64,000 nt of DNA from Planctomycetota bacterium (lineage in GTDB: Bacteria; Planctomycetota; Planctomycetia; Pirellulales; UBA1268). Each line of letters opens with the position of its first letter. Position 1 is the first letter of the stretch. The translations under genes were made by a program, and so were the position numbers. Location of the stretch: NCBI GenBank assembly GCA_003669585.1, contig QWOQ01000006.1, positions 124,001-188,000 on the forward strand. The letters are read 5' to 3'. Shown here piece by piece: positions 1 through 9,026 of this stretch. Below the pieces are notes generated by a model. It ran no database searches, was not told the origin of the DNA, and saw only the letters and a list, made by a program, of their open reading frames with translations.

Positions 1-1457
1 TTGTGGGTTCGACAGCATTTATTCTGTTGGGGTTGTTAGCGAGTGTGTATCGAGGGCAAGGACTGTTTGATATCGACTTTACCGGTGGAACATCGGTGCA
101 GATAGCGTTTAAGCCCGATCAGGGACTCGATGTGTTGGATGTGCGAAACGCTGTTGCGGAACTCCCCGATGTTTCGGTGAGTACGGTGACGACCAATGAC
201 GGCCAGTCAAACCTGCGATACAAGATCGATACGTCGCTGCGAAATGACGATCAGGTTGAAACACTTTTGAAGGAAAAATTTCCTGGACGATTGGCGACAT
301 ACTCGATGGGTTTTGGTGAAATCACGCCAGTGCTGCCAAACGCTCCTCCAGCGATCCCCGGGGATGCAGTTCTGCCGGAGGTTCCCGAGAAAGAAAAAGA
401 GCCTCCGGTTGATTCATCTTCCGAAGCAGACAAAGTTCAAGATGCTCCGTCTCCAAAAGAGGGTGCCTCGCTGCAAACATTTGGAACGCTTTTCTTGGGA
501 ATGTTGGCCGAAGATGAATCGATACCAGAAAATCTAGTTGTCACTCCGGAAAAACAAGAGTCGAGTCCTACGATTGTTACGGATGATGTGGAAAAGGTGT
601 CTCAGGTCACGTCGAGTGCCGCGCTTGATTTTCCAGAACAGATCAACTGGGGGACCTTACGATCCAATGTTCAGGATGCGTTGCGAGCGGAGGGCATTGC
701 CGACATTCCGTTTGAGTTGGCAACCGAAGGCATGATTTCCAAAACGCATGCCTATAGAAGCTGGGGGCTTTCAATACAGGCTGACATGGAAGTCACAAGG
801 CGTGTGCTTGAGCGGATGGCTCGCACGCTCGCCGAGACCCCGGTCTATCTCTCGGCCAATACCATTGGTGGGAAAGTTGCGGGAAACACAAAGGTGACTG
901 CGGTGTATGCCTTGCTGGCGAGCATGTTGATGATTGTGCTCTACGTGTGGCTTCGATTTCAGAACTTGGCATTTGGTTTAGCAGCCGTTGTGGCGCTGGT
1001 CCATGACGTGCTTGTAACGGTTGCATGCCTGGCGCTGAGTAAATTTGTTGCACCATTTTTGGGATGGGCACTTGTGGATGACTTCAAAATTAGCCTCGAT
1101 GTTGTTGCCGCACTTTTGACAATCGTGGGCTTTTCCATAAACGATACGATCGTGATCTTCGACAGACTCAGGGAAATCCGTGGCAAGAGTTCTCTCGTAA
1201 CTGGTGAAATGATTGATCGGGCGGTGAATCAGACGCTGAGTCGAACGATTCTCACCTCCGGAACAGCACTTCTTGCAACCATCATTCTTTACGTATTTGG
1301 AGGCACGGGAATTCACACGTTTGCATTTACGATGCTCATCGGAATTGTGACGGGTACGTACAGCACGGTGTATATTGCTTCGCCAATCGTTCTGTGGCTG
1401 CAGGCCAAGCCGGCTAGTCCCGGGCTTCAACTTCGCGCGAGATCTGCGTCGACTTGA
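1..1457 (+). CDS. secF: Protein translocase subunit SecF (3' part, probably of a SecDF fusion)
   Basis: Membrane subunit that works with SecYEG and SecA to complete protein export using the proton gradient. The reading frame is open at the window's left edge, so the 5' end is missing; a GTG at position 3 is in frame but is probably internal. A first membrane helix is followed at once by the SecD/F signature DIDFTGGT (about residues 23-30 of the visible part). Five further membrane segments fill the last 190 residues, with the SecF motif GFSINDTIVIFDRLRE near residue 376. Between the halves lies an unusually long acidic linker rich in Pro, Glu and Ser (about residues 108-215), not found in enterobacterial SecF. 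Whether SecD is fused upstream cannot be seen here. secA lies in the same window at 45.9-49.6 kb but is not adjacent. Confidence 0.93.
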   Translation, partial: VGSTAFILLGLLASVYRGQGLFDIDFTGGTSVQIAFKPDQGLDVLDVRNAVAELPDVSVSTVTTNDGQSNLRYKIDTSLRNDDQVETLLKEKFPGRLATYSMGFGEITPVLPNAPPAIPGDAVLPEVPEKEKEPPVDSSSEADKVQDAPSPKEGASLQTFGTLFLGMLAEDESIPENLVVTPEKQESSPTIVTDDVEKVSQVTSSAALDFPEQINWGTLRSNVQDALRAEGIADIPFELATEGMISKTHAYRSWGLSIQADMEVTRRVLERMARTLAETPVYLSANTIGGKVAGNTKVTAVYALLASMLMIVLYVWLRFQNLAFGLAAVVALVHDVLVTVACLALSKFVAPFLGWALVDDFKISLDVVAALLTIVGFSINDTIVIFDRLREIRGKSSLVTGEMIDRAVNQTLSRTILTSGTALLATIILYVFGGTGIHTFAFTMLIGIVTGTYSTVYIASPIVLWLQAKPASPGLQLRARSAST

Positions 1458-1678
1458 TCCTCGGGTTACATTTTAAAAACAGATTTCCTCATTTTTTAAA
1501 TTGGGGTGTATGTCTTGGCACATATGAATGTGTACGGGTTATGCAGTTTGTGAGGAGCAGGGAAGACCTCGAGGCTGCGTTTTCTGTGTTCTCGAGTCCA
1601 CGATGTGACGACCCAAATAAAAGAAAGAGGAACGTTTCAAAAATCCGCTCTACGAAATGGAGGTGATACTTATTCCGC

Positions 1679-3061
1679 GTGGAACTGCGCGAGAGGAACC
1701 GTTCTGAAATGGATTTTATAAAGCGAGTCATGAGAATCACAGCGAGTGCTGCGATGCTCATTGTTGGACTATGGACGTTGTTGTCGCTGGTTCTCGGTCC
1801 GGTGAAACGATCAGAAGACCGAGAAACTCAGACAAGGGTTTTGTCGCAAGCGATCGAAACCCCTGCAGTGTCGAATGAAAAAAGGCAGCTCGGTTCAACC
1901 ATGTTGTCATCGTCAGTGATACAGACGGCACCCTCCGATGGACTGCCGGTGATGCACAGTTTCCAGTCGCCTGATCAGGGTGACCTTTCATCGTCGAATG
2001 AAAATTTCAAAAAGTCTCTGTCGGAGGTTGCCAAAGCACTTGAACGACATGATTCACAATCAGTCGAAGTCTCAAAAAAATCGGGAGAATCATCGTTTGA
2101 CAAACATGCTTACGTCATGCAACCGCTCCCGGCACGATCAGTAACGGCGACTTCTGAAATTCCACGCGTGATGGAAGAATACAGACCGACTCTTGAATCA
2201 CCCCCGCCGCCACTTCTAGATGCCAACGCTCCACCACCACTGGCAGGCGTCTGGCCGATGGCGAAAAATAGTTTTTTACGTACAAAGAGTGACGATCAAG
2301 GATTGCCGCTCACTGCAGAGCCTTATGCAGATCAAAAAAACGTTCTCCAGACGCAATCGATAACAAGCGAAAATGAAGTGGTCACCAACTCGATCAAAGA
2401 ATCGGTCGCGTCAATTTCAAAGGCGACTCGCGTGCATCACCTCGGATCACGTCTGCCGGGCTACAGTGATACTCATATTGTAAAAGACGGAGATGACCTT
2501 GTGAGGATTGCGTTGCAGGCGTATGGGCACTCCGGTGCTGCAGAGGCACTCTGGATGGCCAATCGAGATCAAATGACTGATCCTGCGCTGCTGCCGATAG
2601 GCATCCCCCTTCGGTTGCCTGCAGATGCCGGTTTTCCACGTAGTCTTTCAGGGGCTGACATGAACGTTGTTCAGATGATTGAACCTTTGATCGCGCCAAG
2701 TGTTCCTGAAAACACAGCGGAGCTTTCTTCGTCTACAAAAAAATCAACCGGGAACTTTGTTTCCTCGGCGAGTCTACCGATCGCGGCGAACTCAACCTAT
2801 GTTTCAGCTATTCCTCCGGGTGTTCAAGTCTCCAGTGTGCCGTGGTTAGTTCATTCCAGACCTGCAACAGGAGACGCGTTAGGGAATCCAGCATCAAGTC
2901 GTCCGAAGACAATTCAGTCTGGCCCTGGCGATACATTTGTGATTTTGGCAAAAAAATTCTATGGCGATGCCACGATGGCCAAGCCACTGTGGGAAGCGAA
3001 TCGGGATCGAGTTCGAAGCCCGCAGTTATTGGTCCCGGGAATCGAGTTGCGTTTGCCCTGA
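1679..3061 (+). CDS. Membrane-anchored protein with two LysM domains
   Basis: Probably binds peptidoglycan or a related glycan at the cell surface. A short basic N-terminus is followed by one hydrophobic helix (about residues 21-41). Then comes a long Ser/Pro-rich, low-complexity region, and two LysM-like domains: about residues 265-315 (HIVKDGDDLVRIALQAYG) and 411-460 at the very C-terminus (GDTFVILAKKFYGDA). Both end with the typical L-R-L-P strand. The GTG at 1679 is the first possible start after an in-frame stop at 1664. A strong GGAGG lies at 1659-1663, but 15 bases upstream, which is long. The alternative is ATG 1709, behind AGGA. The spacing to secF (about 220 bases) suggests its own transcription. 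No enzymatic domain is visible, so a structural or anchoring role is inferred. Confidence 0.75.
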   Translation: MELRERNRSEMDFIKRVMRITASAAMLIVGLWTLLSLVLGPVKRSEDRETQTRVLSQAIETPAVSNEKRQLGSTMLSSSVIQTAPSDGLPVMHSFQSPDQGDLSSSNENFKKSLSEVAKALERHDSQSVEVSKKSGESSFDKHAYVMQPLPARSVTATSEIPRVMEEYRPTLESPPPPLLDANAPPPLAGVWPMAKNSFLRTKSDDQGLPLTAEPYADQKNVLQTQSITSENEVVTNSIKESVASISKATRVHHLGSRLPGYSDTHIVKDGDDLVRIALQAYGHSGAAEALWMANRDQMTDPALLPIGIPLRLPADAGFPRSLSGADMNVVQMIEPLIAPSVPENTAELSSSTKKSTGNFVSSASLPIAANSTYVSAIPPGVQVSSVPWLVHSRPATGDALGNPASSRPKTIQSGPGDTFVILAKKFYGDATMAKPLWEANRDRVRSPQLLVPGIELRLP

Positions 3062-3135
3062 TAGATATGAATTTTGAAAAGCGATGCGAGTGAGAGAAAG
3101 ATGGTTTCGTATCGAAGGAATATCTCGAGCCTCAA

Positions 3136-4113
3136 TTAATTTTTTTTACGGAGGACATTCCGAACAAAAGCAAGAATCCAATCAGAAAACTGTGCGGCAG
3201 GATCAGTCAAAAGTTTGTCGCCGATGAGCGAAGAATTGACCTGCATGCAGAAGATCGTGGCGTGTTCAGGTGTATCAAGTCCTGGAGCTTGTTTGGGTTC
3301 TTCGCCGGCGCGCATCTCATACCATTCTTTTGGACGATTCTTCTTTAGTTTTTCTATGACGTTGTTGGTATCCTTGTCCGAAATACCACCAATGACTGAC
3401 AAAGGCAACGAGGTTTTGATGGCCTCGCTTAAAAGAGCCGGTGATATATTGAGGCCTTTCGTTGCAAAGACGGGTGAGATAAGGACGATGCCCTTTACGT
3501 GACGTCCTTGTACGCGGGCGGCAAGAGGAGGCCAAAGCCAATCGTTGGCTGTCCAGATCGCCCCAAGTGTCGCGCCAGTTCCACTTCCGACAATGATGAG
3601 TTTATCGAGGTCAAGTTCCTTAGCGTCACTCTTTTCCTTAATCCAGTTTCGAACCGCCTCAATGTCTCCTTGAACAGTGGCTTGCTCGCGAACGCGTCCT
3701 CCGCTTGACGCTGCAATTGCAAGAAGATCCCGAGCCTTCAAATCTCGTGCAGAGAGTTTCTTGCCGCCGGTCCAATCGGTGCTCTCTCCATGCCCTCGAA
3801 GATCGGGTGATACAACCGCACATTCGTTTTTCTGAAGAAATAAAGCAAGTGTCTCCACGGTCTCATGGCTACCTTCTAGCCCATGGAGAAGAATGATCGT
3901 TGCAATCGGCTTGGTGCCTTCTGGCACAGGGTAATACCACACCGCCAACTGTACTCCGTCAGAGGTTTGAAGTTCGATTTTTTCAGGAGCGGCAAGTTTG
4001 GCTGTTGCTGAGCCGGTGAGATTTGGAGTTTGGGAAAGAGCCACGGAAATATTTTGCGTTCCTACGATTGAAACGAAGAGAAGCAGTGACAGAAACAATC
4101 GAGAATTCCGCAT
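3136..4113 (-). CDS. Secreted alpha/beta-hydrolase-fold protein, nucleophile Ser apparently lost
   Basis: The fold matches Hydrolase_4 or serine aminopeptidase-type alpha/beta hydrolases: oxyanion segment LLHGLEGSHE (HG at residues 77-78) and the strand-turn VSPDLRGHGES. A signal peptide covers about residues 1-27. The start at 4113 is chosen because AAAGGTGAG lies just upstream and the signal peptide begins there; the frame is open for 95 more codons upstream without family-like sequence. The nucleophile elbow, normally G-x-S-x-G, reads V-G-S-G-T-G-A (residues 175-181). Aligned on the elbow, the nucleophile position is Gly178 rather than Ser. An EHAT segment near the C-terminus could be the usual histidine region. 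The protein may therefore be a non-catalytic member, or Ser177 may act in a shifted elbow. It is convergent with the LysM gene. Confidence 0.8.
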   Translation of the reverse strand: MRNSRLFLSLLLFVSIVGTQNISVALSQTPNLTGSATAKLAAPEKIELQTSDGVQLAVWYYPVPEGTKPIATIILLHGLEGSHETVETLALFLQKNECAVVSPDLRGHGESTDWTGGKKLSARDLKARDLLAIAASSGGRVREQATVQGDIEAVRNWIKEKSDAKELDLDKLIIVGSGTGATLGAIWTANDWLWPPLAARVQGRHVKGIVLISPVFATKGLNISPALLSEAIKTSLPLSVIGGISDKDTNNVIEKLKKNRPKEWYEMRAGEEPKQAPGLDTPEHATIFCMQVNSSLIGDKLLTDPAAQFSDWILAFVRNVLRKKN

Positions 4114-4826
4114 ACGCTCACCTTTGGAATTGTAAAAAAGAGTTTTGTAACGGGCCCGCCAACGACACTCGTCGATGTTATAAGAGAAGTGAGTGGCTCT
4201 CAAAATATATTTTTCACCGTATCGAGACAGAGACAAGAGAGACTGAATCACCTCAAAATCTAAAGGTTTCATTGCGAGATGTGGGGTCAAAGAAAAATCA
4301 TCCTTGCCCCCAGAGCACTCTCCAACTACCGAAGCCCCTATTTCCCAAAAAGTACTCAAAAAGCTTTGAAATCGCCGGGATACTGTCATAAAATTCAAAG
4401 CCGGCCTTGGTTTTCTAAAAGAAGGTGTTCTGAATGAAGTAACTTAGGGCAACAAAGTCAGTTTTCAGCAATAAAAACTGCAATAAGAGCCGAAAACGTG
4501 ATGTGCGAACAAATTTTCGTTTTCTGAAGCAGGGCGATCACTCGCTCGTAAATCAGCACGTTTTTGGACGTTCCGCATGTGAAATGGCGATAAATCGAGT
4601 ATCCTTTGAAAGTTCAAGAAGGCTTCCGAATAAGTATCAGGGAATCAAATAGATTCATTCTGAGCGATACAAAAGATCATTTGTGGGAATTGTGTGGCAG
4701 TAAAAAGTGACGTATGCATCGAAGCATTCGTACGTGGGTCCTGAGGATTTTAGGGAGACCAAGCGAAGTACGAAAAAGTTTTCGCGAGGCTCTTTTTGAA
4801 AACCGTGTACAGGGAATGGAAATCCA
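4114..4826. other. Intergenic region, no gene recognised
   Basis: About 710 bases separate the divergent hydrolase (minus) and vWA (plus) genes. Open frames exist in both directions, but none has family-like sequence, a ribosome-binding site or consistent codon use. The region is AT-richer than its surroundings and presumably holds both promoters. I could not pick a convincing -35/-10 pair, and I see no repeat or RNA motif. Confidence 0.5.
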
Positions 4827-6797
4827 ATGATGCAACAACAAATGCAGCAAGTAAGAGAATGGTGGCAACGCTATACCGGCGAGGAAGACACTCCCTTTGA
4901 TGGCGACACTCCTTCATGGGTGGTCAGTCTTCTTGTCCATGTCTGCATTTTGCTGGGGCTTGCATTGACTGGCATGGGAGAAATCCCGGAGCCCATTCGT
5001 AACTTTACGATCATCGAGTCCCCGAAGGAGATTGACGAGGATGTGCTGATTGTTCCGCAGGAAGTTGCGATCTCAGAGACGCCTCAGGAAACAATTGGTG
5101 CAGAAAGCGAAATGAACGATGAGGTCGCACAAGCACTCGCTCCAACACTTTCGGATGTGTCTGTTGTGCCCGTAGAAGCGGATCCGGATTTGGTAAGTGA
5201 AATCGAATTAGAACCGATCGATGCAATGCCAACAGCCCAAAGTCTTGACGCCAATATTATTGTCAAAGGGGCCGTGGGGGTTGGTATGACAGGTGCTGTT
5301 GGAGCGGTTGATCGTCTCACGGCTGAAATACGAAATTCTCTCGATGAACGCCCGACAGTTGTCTGCTGGCTCTTTGATCAGTCGGGTAGTCTTGCGCCTC
5401 AGCGAAAAGTGATTGCAAAGAGGCTTGGGCGTGTGTTTGCTGAACTTGGTGTTCGCGATGCATCAGACAAAAAACTGACAAACAGTGTGATCGCATTCGG
5501 GCAGTCAGTATCGCTTCTCACAAAGAAACCCACATCTGATGTAGATGAGGTGATTCAGGCTGTTGAGTCGATTGCGATCGATTCTTCCGGTGTGGAGATT
5601 ACGTTTGAAGCCATTCACAAAGCAGCAGAACTCATGAAAGTGTATCGAACGAGTTCGCCAAAAAAGAACGTGATGATCATCGTCTTTACCGATGAGGTTG
5701 GAAATGATCAGGCCAAAACAGACATGACGAGTAAGTATTGCACCACGATAGGAGTTCCGGTCTACGTTGTGGGCGTTCCAGCACCATTTGGAATGCGAGA
5801 TGTGAAAATTAAATACATTGATCCTGATCCCAAGTACAGCCAAGAAACTCAGTGGGCAGAAATTGAGCAAGGACCTGAGTCAATGGAATCCGAGCTTGTG
5901 AAAATACATACTTCTCGTATGGCAGAAGAGGCCATCGATTCCGGATATGGTCCGTTTAGTCTTTCGAGGCTTTGCCGAGATACCGGTGGTATCTACTTCT
6001 GTGTTCATCCGAGTCGCGATACAAAAGGCCGAGTTGCCGACAGCGACGTTGAAGCGATGTCGTCGAGACTTCGATACTTCTACGATCCAGATGTCATGCG
6101 CCGATACCAACCCGATTATATTTCCATGCAAAAGTACAAGCAGTTACTTGCATCAAACAAAGCTCGACAGGCTCTCGTGGAGGCTGCCAAGGCTTCCGAA
6201 ATCGAACCGATGCAAGCTCCCCAAACGAAATTCGAACGCCGAAGTGACGGAGAATTGGCAAAGTTGTTGGGTGACGCACAGCAATCAGCAGCAAAGTTAG
6301 AACCAAAAATATCGGCGCTCTATTCAGTTCTTCAGCAGGGGGAAAAGGATCGAGAAAAGCTAGAAGAGCCTCGTTGGAAGGCCGGGTACGATCTGGCGAT
6401 GGGACGAGTGCTTGCGGTGAAAGTGCGAACAGAGGCTTACAATATGATGCTTGCTCAAGCAAAGGCAGGCATGAAGTTTGAAAGAAAAGATAGCGATACG
6501 TGGGAGATCGTTCCCGATAATGCTCTTACAGTCGGTAGTCAGATAGAGAAGCAGGCCAAGCAGGCAAAAATGTATCTTGAACGAGTGGTGAAGGAGCATC
6601 CCAAAACGCCGTGGTCGATGATCGCCAGCGAAGAGTTGAAGATTCCTCTGGGCTATCGTTGGGAAGAGACTCACACCGGCGTAAACGATCCTAAGATGGC
6701 CGCTGGCGGAGACAACAACAATCCTGCTGCTCGCGCCGATGACAAGAAGAAGATGCTTGCAAAGCCGATGCCGACGAGGCCATTGCCAAAGCTCTGA
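4827..6797 (+). CDS. von Willebrand factor A protein with TonB-like N-terminal membrane helix
   Basis: Large envelope protein of 656 residues. The N-terminus is rich in Gln and Trp, and one membrane helix spans about residues 30-50 (WVVSLLVHVCILLGLAL). That helix holds Ser34 and His38, the S-xxx-H arrangement of TonB/TolA-type helices that engage ExbB/ExbD-like motors. After an acidic region, a vWA domain begins near residue 165 and carries the metal-ion-dependent adhesion motif DQSGS (about 185-189) and a later FTDE strand. The last 200 residues look helical, with Lys/Gln/Glu-rich coiled-coil character, and end in a Pro/Lys tail. There are two adjacent ATGs (4827, 4830); AGGGA lies about 15 bases upstream. 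The gene stands alone. Its function is unknown; cell-envelope assembly or force transmission is only inferred. Confidence 0.8.
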   Translation: MMQQQMQQVREWWQRYTGEEDTPFDGDTPSWVVSLLVHVCILLGLALTGMGEIPEPIRNFTIIESPKEIDEDVLIVPQEVAISETPQETIGAESEMNDEVAQALAPTLSDVSVVPVEADPDLVSEIELEPIDAMPTAQSLDANIIVKGAVGVGMTGAVGAVDRLTAEIRNSLDERPTVVCWLFDQSGSLAPQRKVIAKRLGRVFAELGVRDASDKKLTNSVIAFGQSVSLLTKKPTSDVDEVIQAVESIAIDSSGVEITFEAIHKAAELMKVYRTSSPKKNVMIIVFTDEVGNDQAKTDMTSKYCTTIGVPVYVVGVPAPFGMRDVKIKYIDPDPKYSQETQWAEIEQGPESMESELVKIHTSRMAEEAIDSGYGPFSLSRLCRDTGGIYFCVHPSRDTKGRVADSDVEAMSSRLRYFYDPDVMRRYQPDYISMQKYKQLLASNKARQALVEAAKASEIEPMQAPQTKFERRSDGELAKLLGDAQQSAAKLEPKISALYSVLQQGEKDREKLEEPRWKAGYDLAMGRVLAVKVRTEAYNMMLAQAKAGMKFERKDSDTWEIVPDNALTVGSQIEKQAKQAKMYLERVVKEHPKTPWSMIASEELKIPLGYRWEETHTGVNDPKMAAGGDNNNPAARADDKKKMLAKPMPTRPLPKL

Positions 6798-6867
6798 TTG
6801 CAGAAACAGGCAGATTGGTTATCAGAGTTTTTTAATTACAACTCTCCTGCCCGGTTGGTTTATTCTC

Positions 6868-7506
6868 TCAGAAGGTAAGACTGTCTTCACCGAATTGTTC
6901 TCTACTGTCGTACGAGTAGAAACAACGACTTATTCGGTTGGAGAGTACCTGAAGAAACATAGCACGAAATTGGGTTTCCGAACGGTCGCTTGTGGGAATA
7001 GCGCCTTCTGGTGGAAATGCAACATCGTCAAAACGTTTTTCAAAGACGACACGATTGTTGGACACGTCATAGACCCGAACGTGGGCCGTTGCACGACCGC
7101 GATAGAGAGTTGCTCCCTCGTAAAGTCTAAATTCTTCAAGATCGATTCCGACAATCAGATCAGCGTCAAGTGATTTTCCAAGTGTGGGATAATCGACCCA
7201 GTTATTTTCGTCGATCCAGCGGACAATTTCTTGCTGGTCAATGATGCGAGATTTTTTCACATTCTGAGACAACGTCACTCCCGTCACTCGGGCAAGTTCC
7301 CGAGCTGATCCGGCATCGCTGAATTCGAGTTCTACGATTGGCCGGCATACGACTGCCACATGTTTTCCGAGTAGTCCTTTAAATTCAGCTGATACGTCAT
7401 TGGGAGCAATAAGATACGCCACCGTTCCGAGCGTTGAACAGCCGAGAGAGCACACACATTCCAACAGAAGGAAAAAAACGAGCACGTTTTTAGAACTTGC
7501 AGACAT
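6868..7506 (-). CDS. Predicted lipoprotein of unknown function
   Basis: A 212-residue protein with a lipoprotein signal peptide: short basic start, hydrophobic core, lipobox LGCS near residues 20-24. The start at 7506 fits the signal peptide and has AAGGA about 12 bases upstream; the frame is open 29 codons further, without signal-like sequence. The mature part alternates beta and alpha segments (for example SRIIDQQEIVRWIDENNW, then LDADLIVGIDLEEFRL and HVRVYDVSNNRVVFEKRF). This recalls small periplasmic lipoproteins related to CsgG or LpoB folds, but no diagnostic motif is present, so I do not assign a family. It is convergent with the vWA gene. Confidence 0.7.
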   Translation of the reverse strand: MSASSKNVLVFFLLLECVCSLGCSTLGTVAYLIAPNDVSAEFKGLLGKHVAVVCRPIVELEFSDAGSARELARVTGVTLSQNVKKSRIIDQQEIVRWIDENNWVDYPTLGKSLDADLIVGIDLEEFRLYEGATLYRGRATAHVRVYDVSNNRVVFEKRFDDVAFPPEGAIPTSDRSETQFRAMFLQVLSNRISRCFYSYDSREQFGEDSLTF

Positions 7507-7642
7507 TGGAGAGAATTCCTTTTCTCGCGATTGAAACCGAGTGCACGAATCAAGCTTTGAACGACAGATTTCTTCACAGAGCAAAGTGATCAAAGAATGG
7601 AAGAACCAAAAAATCCTAAAAACTGCGGCAGTGTAGTAGTTG

Positions 7643-8161
7643 TCAGATTTGAAAAAGTCGGTGGAGCCAATCGAGGAACGCTATCAGAACAAGTATCGCG
7701 ATAGCGTAGTGAGGGATATGGGAGGACAAAAGGTACATCAGTCCCTTCGTAAGTCGTCCGTGAAAGGCCAGAAGAAGGCCAAACAGACCGATTCCAGAAC
7801 AGAAAACGGCCAGAAGGGTTCCGGCAGCGTTGGCCGTCCAAGCTTCCACAAGTCGACCATTGGTTGCAAGTGTCCAGGATGTCGTCATGCCACATCCAGG
7901 GCAGGGAACACCGAGAAAAAGAATGAAACTGCATGGCGGAAGACCAAGTTGACGATGTGTTCCACGACCACTGGGGTCGGGTTCGAGTTGAGACGCAATC
8001 AGCAACAAACCCCACGCAAAAAGTCCCGCCAGAACACAAAACAACCGTTGACGTTTTGTGAGTTGAAGAGGCTCCATTGACGCGGGAGGATAGTGATCTT
8101 GGTCAGTGCGTTCAATCCCGCTTGGCTGCTGCAAATCGCCATTTTGTGGGGGATATTTCAT
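7643..8161 (-). CDS. DUF2752 membrane protein
   Basis: A small membrane protein of 172 residues or fewer. The diagnostic DUF2752 motif is VPCPGCGMTTSW (about residues 85-96), placed between hydrophobic segments at about 38-58, 75-90, 103-130 and 145-162. The paired Cys of C-P-G-C-G are nearly invariant in the family, whose function is unknown. No clear ribosome-binding site is present at ATG 8161; an internal ATG at 8077 is the alternative and would remove a hydrophilic 28-residue leader. It lies 37 bases after the ymdB-like gene on the same strand, so it may be the tail of the rny operon. Confidence 0.8.
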   Translation of the reverse strand: MKYPPQNGDLQQPSGIERTDQDHYPPASMEPLQLTKRQRLFCVLAGLFAWGLLLIASQLEPDPSGRGTHRQLGLPPCSFILFLGVPCPGCGMTTSWTLATNGRLVEAWTANAAGTLLAVFCSGIGLFGLLLAFHGRLTKGLMYLLSSHIPHYAIAILVLIAFLDWLHRLFQI

Positions 8162-8198
8162 AATGTGGAACGAAGACAGGAGCCCATTTGAAGATCGA

Positions 8199-9002
8199 TC
8201 AGTGCTCTGCGTGATCGAGAGGGTCTAAGTCAACTCGAAGGCGACGAATAGCGTGCGCTCGCCCGGTCGTTGGATCGCAATCCACAATGGCTCCATTTAG
8301 CCGAACATCATCACTGGCCACGAGAAACGCGGTGGGTACAAAATGAAGTGTTGTATGCATAACTCGATCAACTCTTCTGCCAATGATGCTTTCATGAGGG
8401 CCAGTCATTCCAACATCGCAGATCATCGCTGTGCCTCCCGAAAGAATCTGTTCGTCGGCAGTCGGAACATGAGTATGAGTCCCGAGAACGGCAGTTACTC
8501 GTCCGTCGAGGTGCCTTGCCATGAGTTGTTTATCGCTGGTCGCCTCGGCATGCATGTCGACCACAATCACGCGTATAGTGGGGTCGAGCGAATCAAGTAC
8601 TCGGTCAACGGCACCAAAGGGACAGTCGACTGGACGCATAAAAGTTCTGCCAAGCACAGTGAGAATTGCGATCTGAGTTCCCAAGAGTGTTTCGACGATC
8701 GCAACGGACTTACCAGGAGCAGAAGCTGGAAAGTTTGCCGGTCGAACAATGTTGTTGCAGGACTCAAGAATATTCACGATATCGCTTTTTCGATAAACAT
8801 GATCGCCCATCGTTATCGCATGAACTCCTGACTTCATGAGAGATGCGTAGGCATCACGAGTAAGCCCGGAACCTCCTGCTGCATTCTCGGCATTCGCAAT
8901 AACGAAGTCGATTGCATGTTCGTGTACGATTTCCCGAAGCTTTATCTCAATTATTTTTCGGCCAGGACGGCCCACAATATCGCCAATAAACAAAATACGC
9001 AT
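8199..9002 (-). CDS. ymdB: YmdB-family metallophosphoesterase (TIGR00282-like)
   Basis: Predicted dinuclear-metal phosphodiesterase. In Bacillus the homologue hydrolyses cyclic nucleotides and sits next to rny, as here. Metal-binding blocks are visible in order: GDIVGRPG (7-14), ANAENAAGGSG (about 36-46), ITMGDHVYRK (about 63-72), VDMHAEATSDK (about 148-158) and LGTHTHVPTAD (about 172-182). One block departs from the usual family text: G-N-H becomes G-D-H, so a metal ligand Asn is replaced by Asp. The length (267 residues) is normal. The ATG at 9002 follows the rny stop by 24 bases, so the two are almost certainly co-transcribed. Confidence 0.9.
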   Translation of the reverse strand: MRILFIGDIVGRPGRKIIEIKLREIVHEHAIDFVIANAENAAGGSGLTRDAYASLMKSGVHAITMGDHVYRKSDIVNILESCNNIVRPANFPASAPGKSVAIVETLLGTQIAILTVLGRTFMRPVDCPFGAVDRVLDSLDPTIRVIVVDMHAEATSDKQLMARHLDGRVTAVLGTHTHVPTADEQILSGGTAMICDVGMTGPHESIIGRRVDRVMHTTLHFVPTAFLVASDDVRLNGAIVDCDPTTGRAHAIRRLRVDLDPLDHAEH

Positions 9003-9026
9003 CAGTGTTCCACCGTGTGATTGACG

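Noticed and set aside
4114..4398. N-terminal extension of the hydrolase frame (95 codons)
   Set aside because: The signal peptide and ribosome-binding site place the start at 4113; the extension looks like chance open frame.
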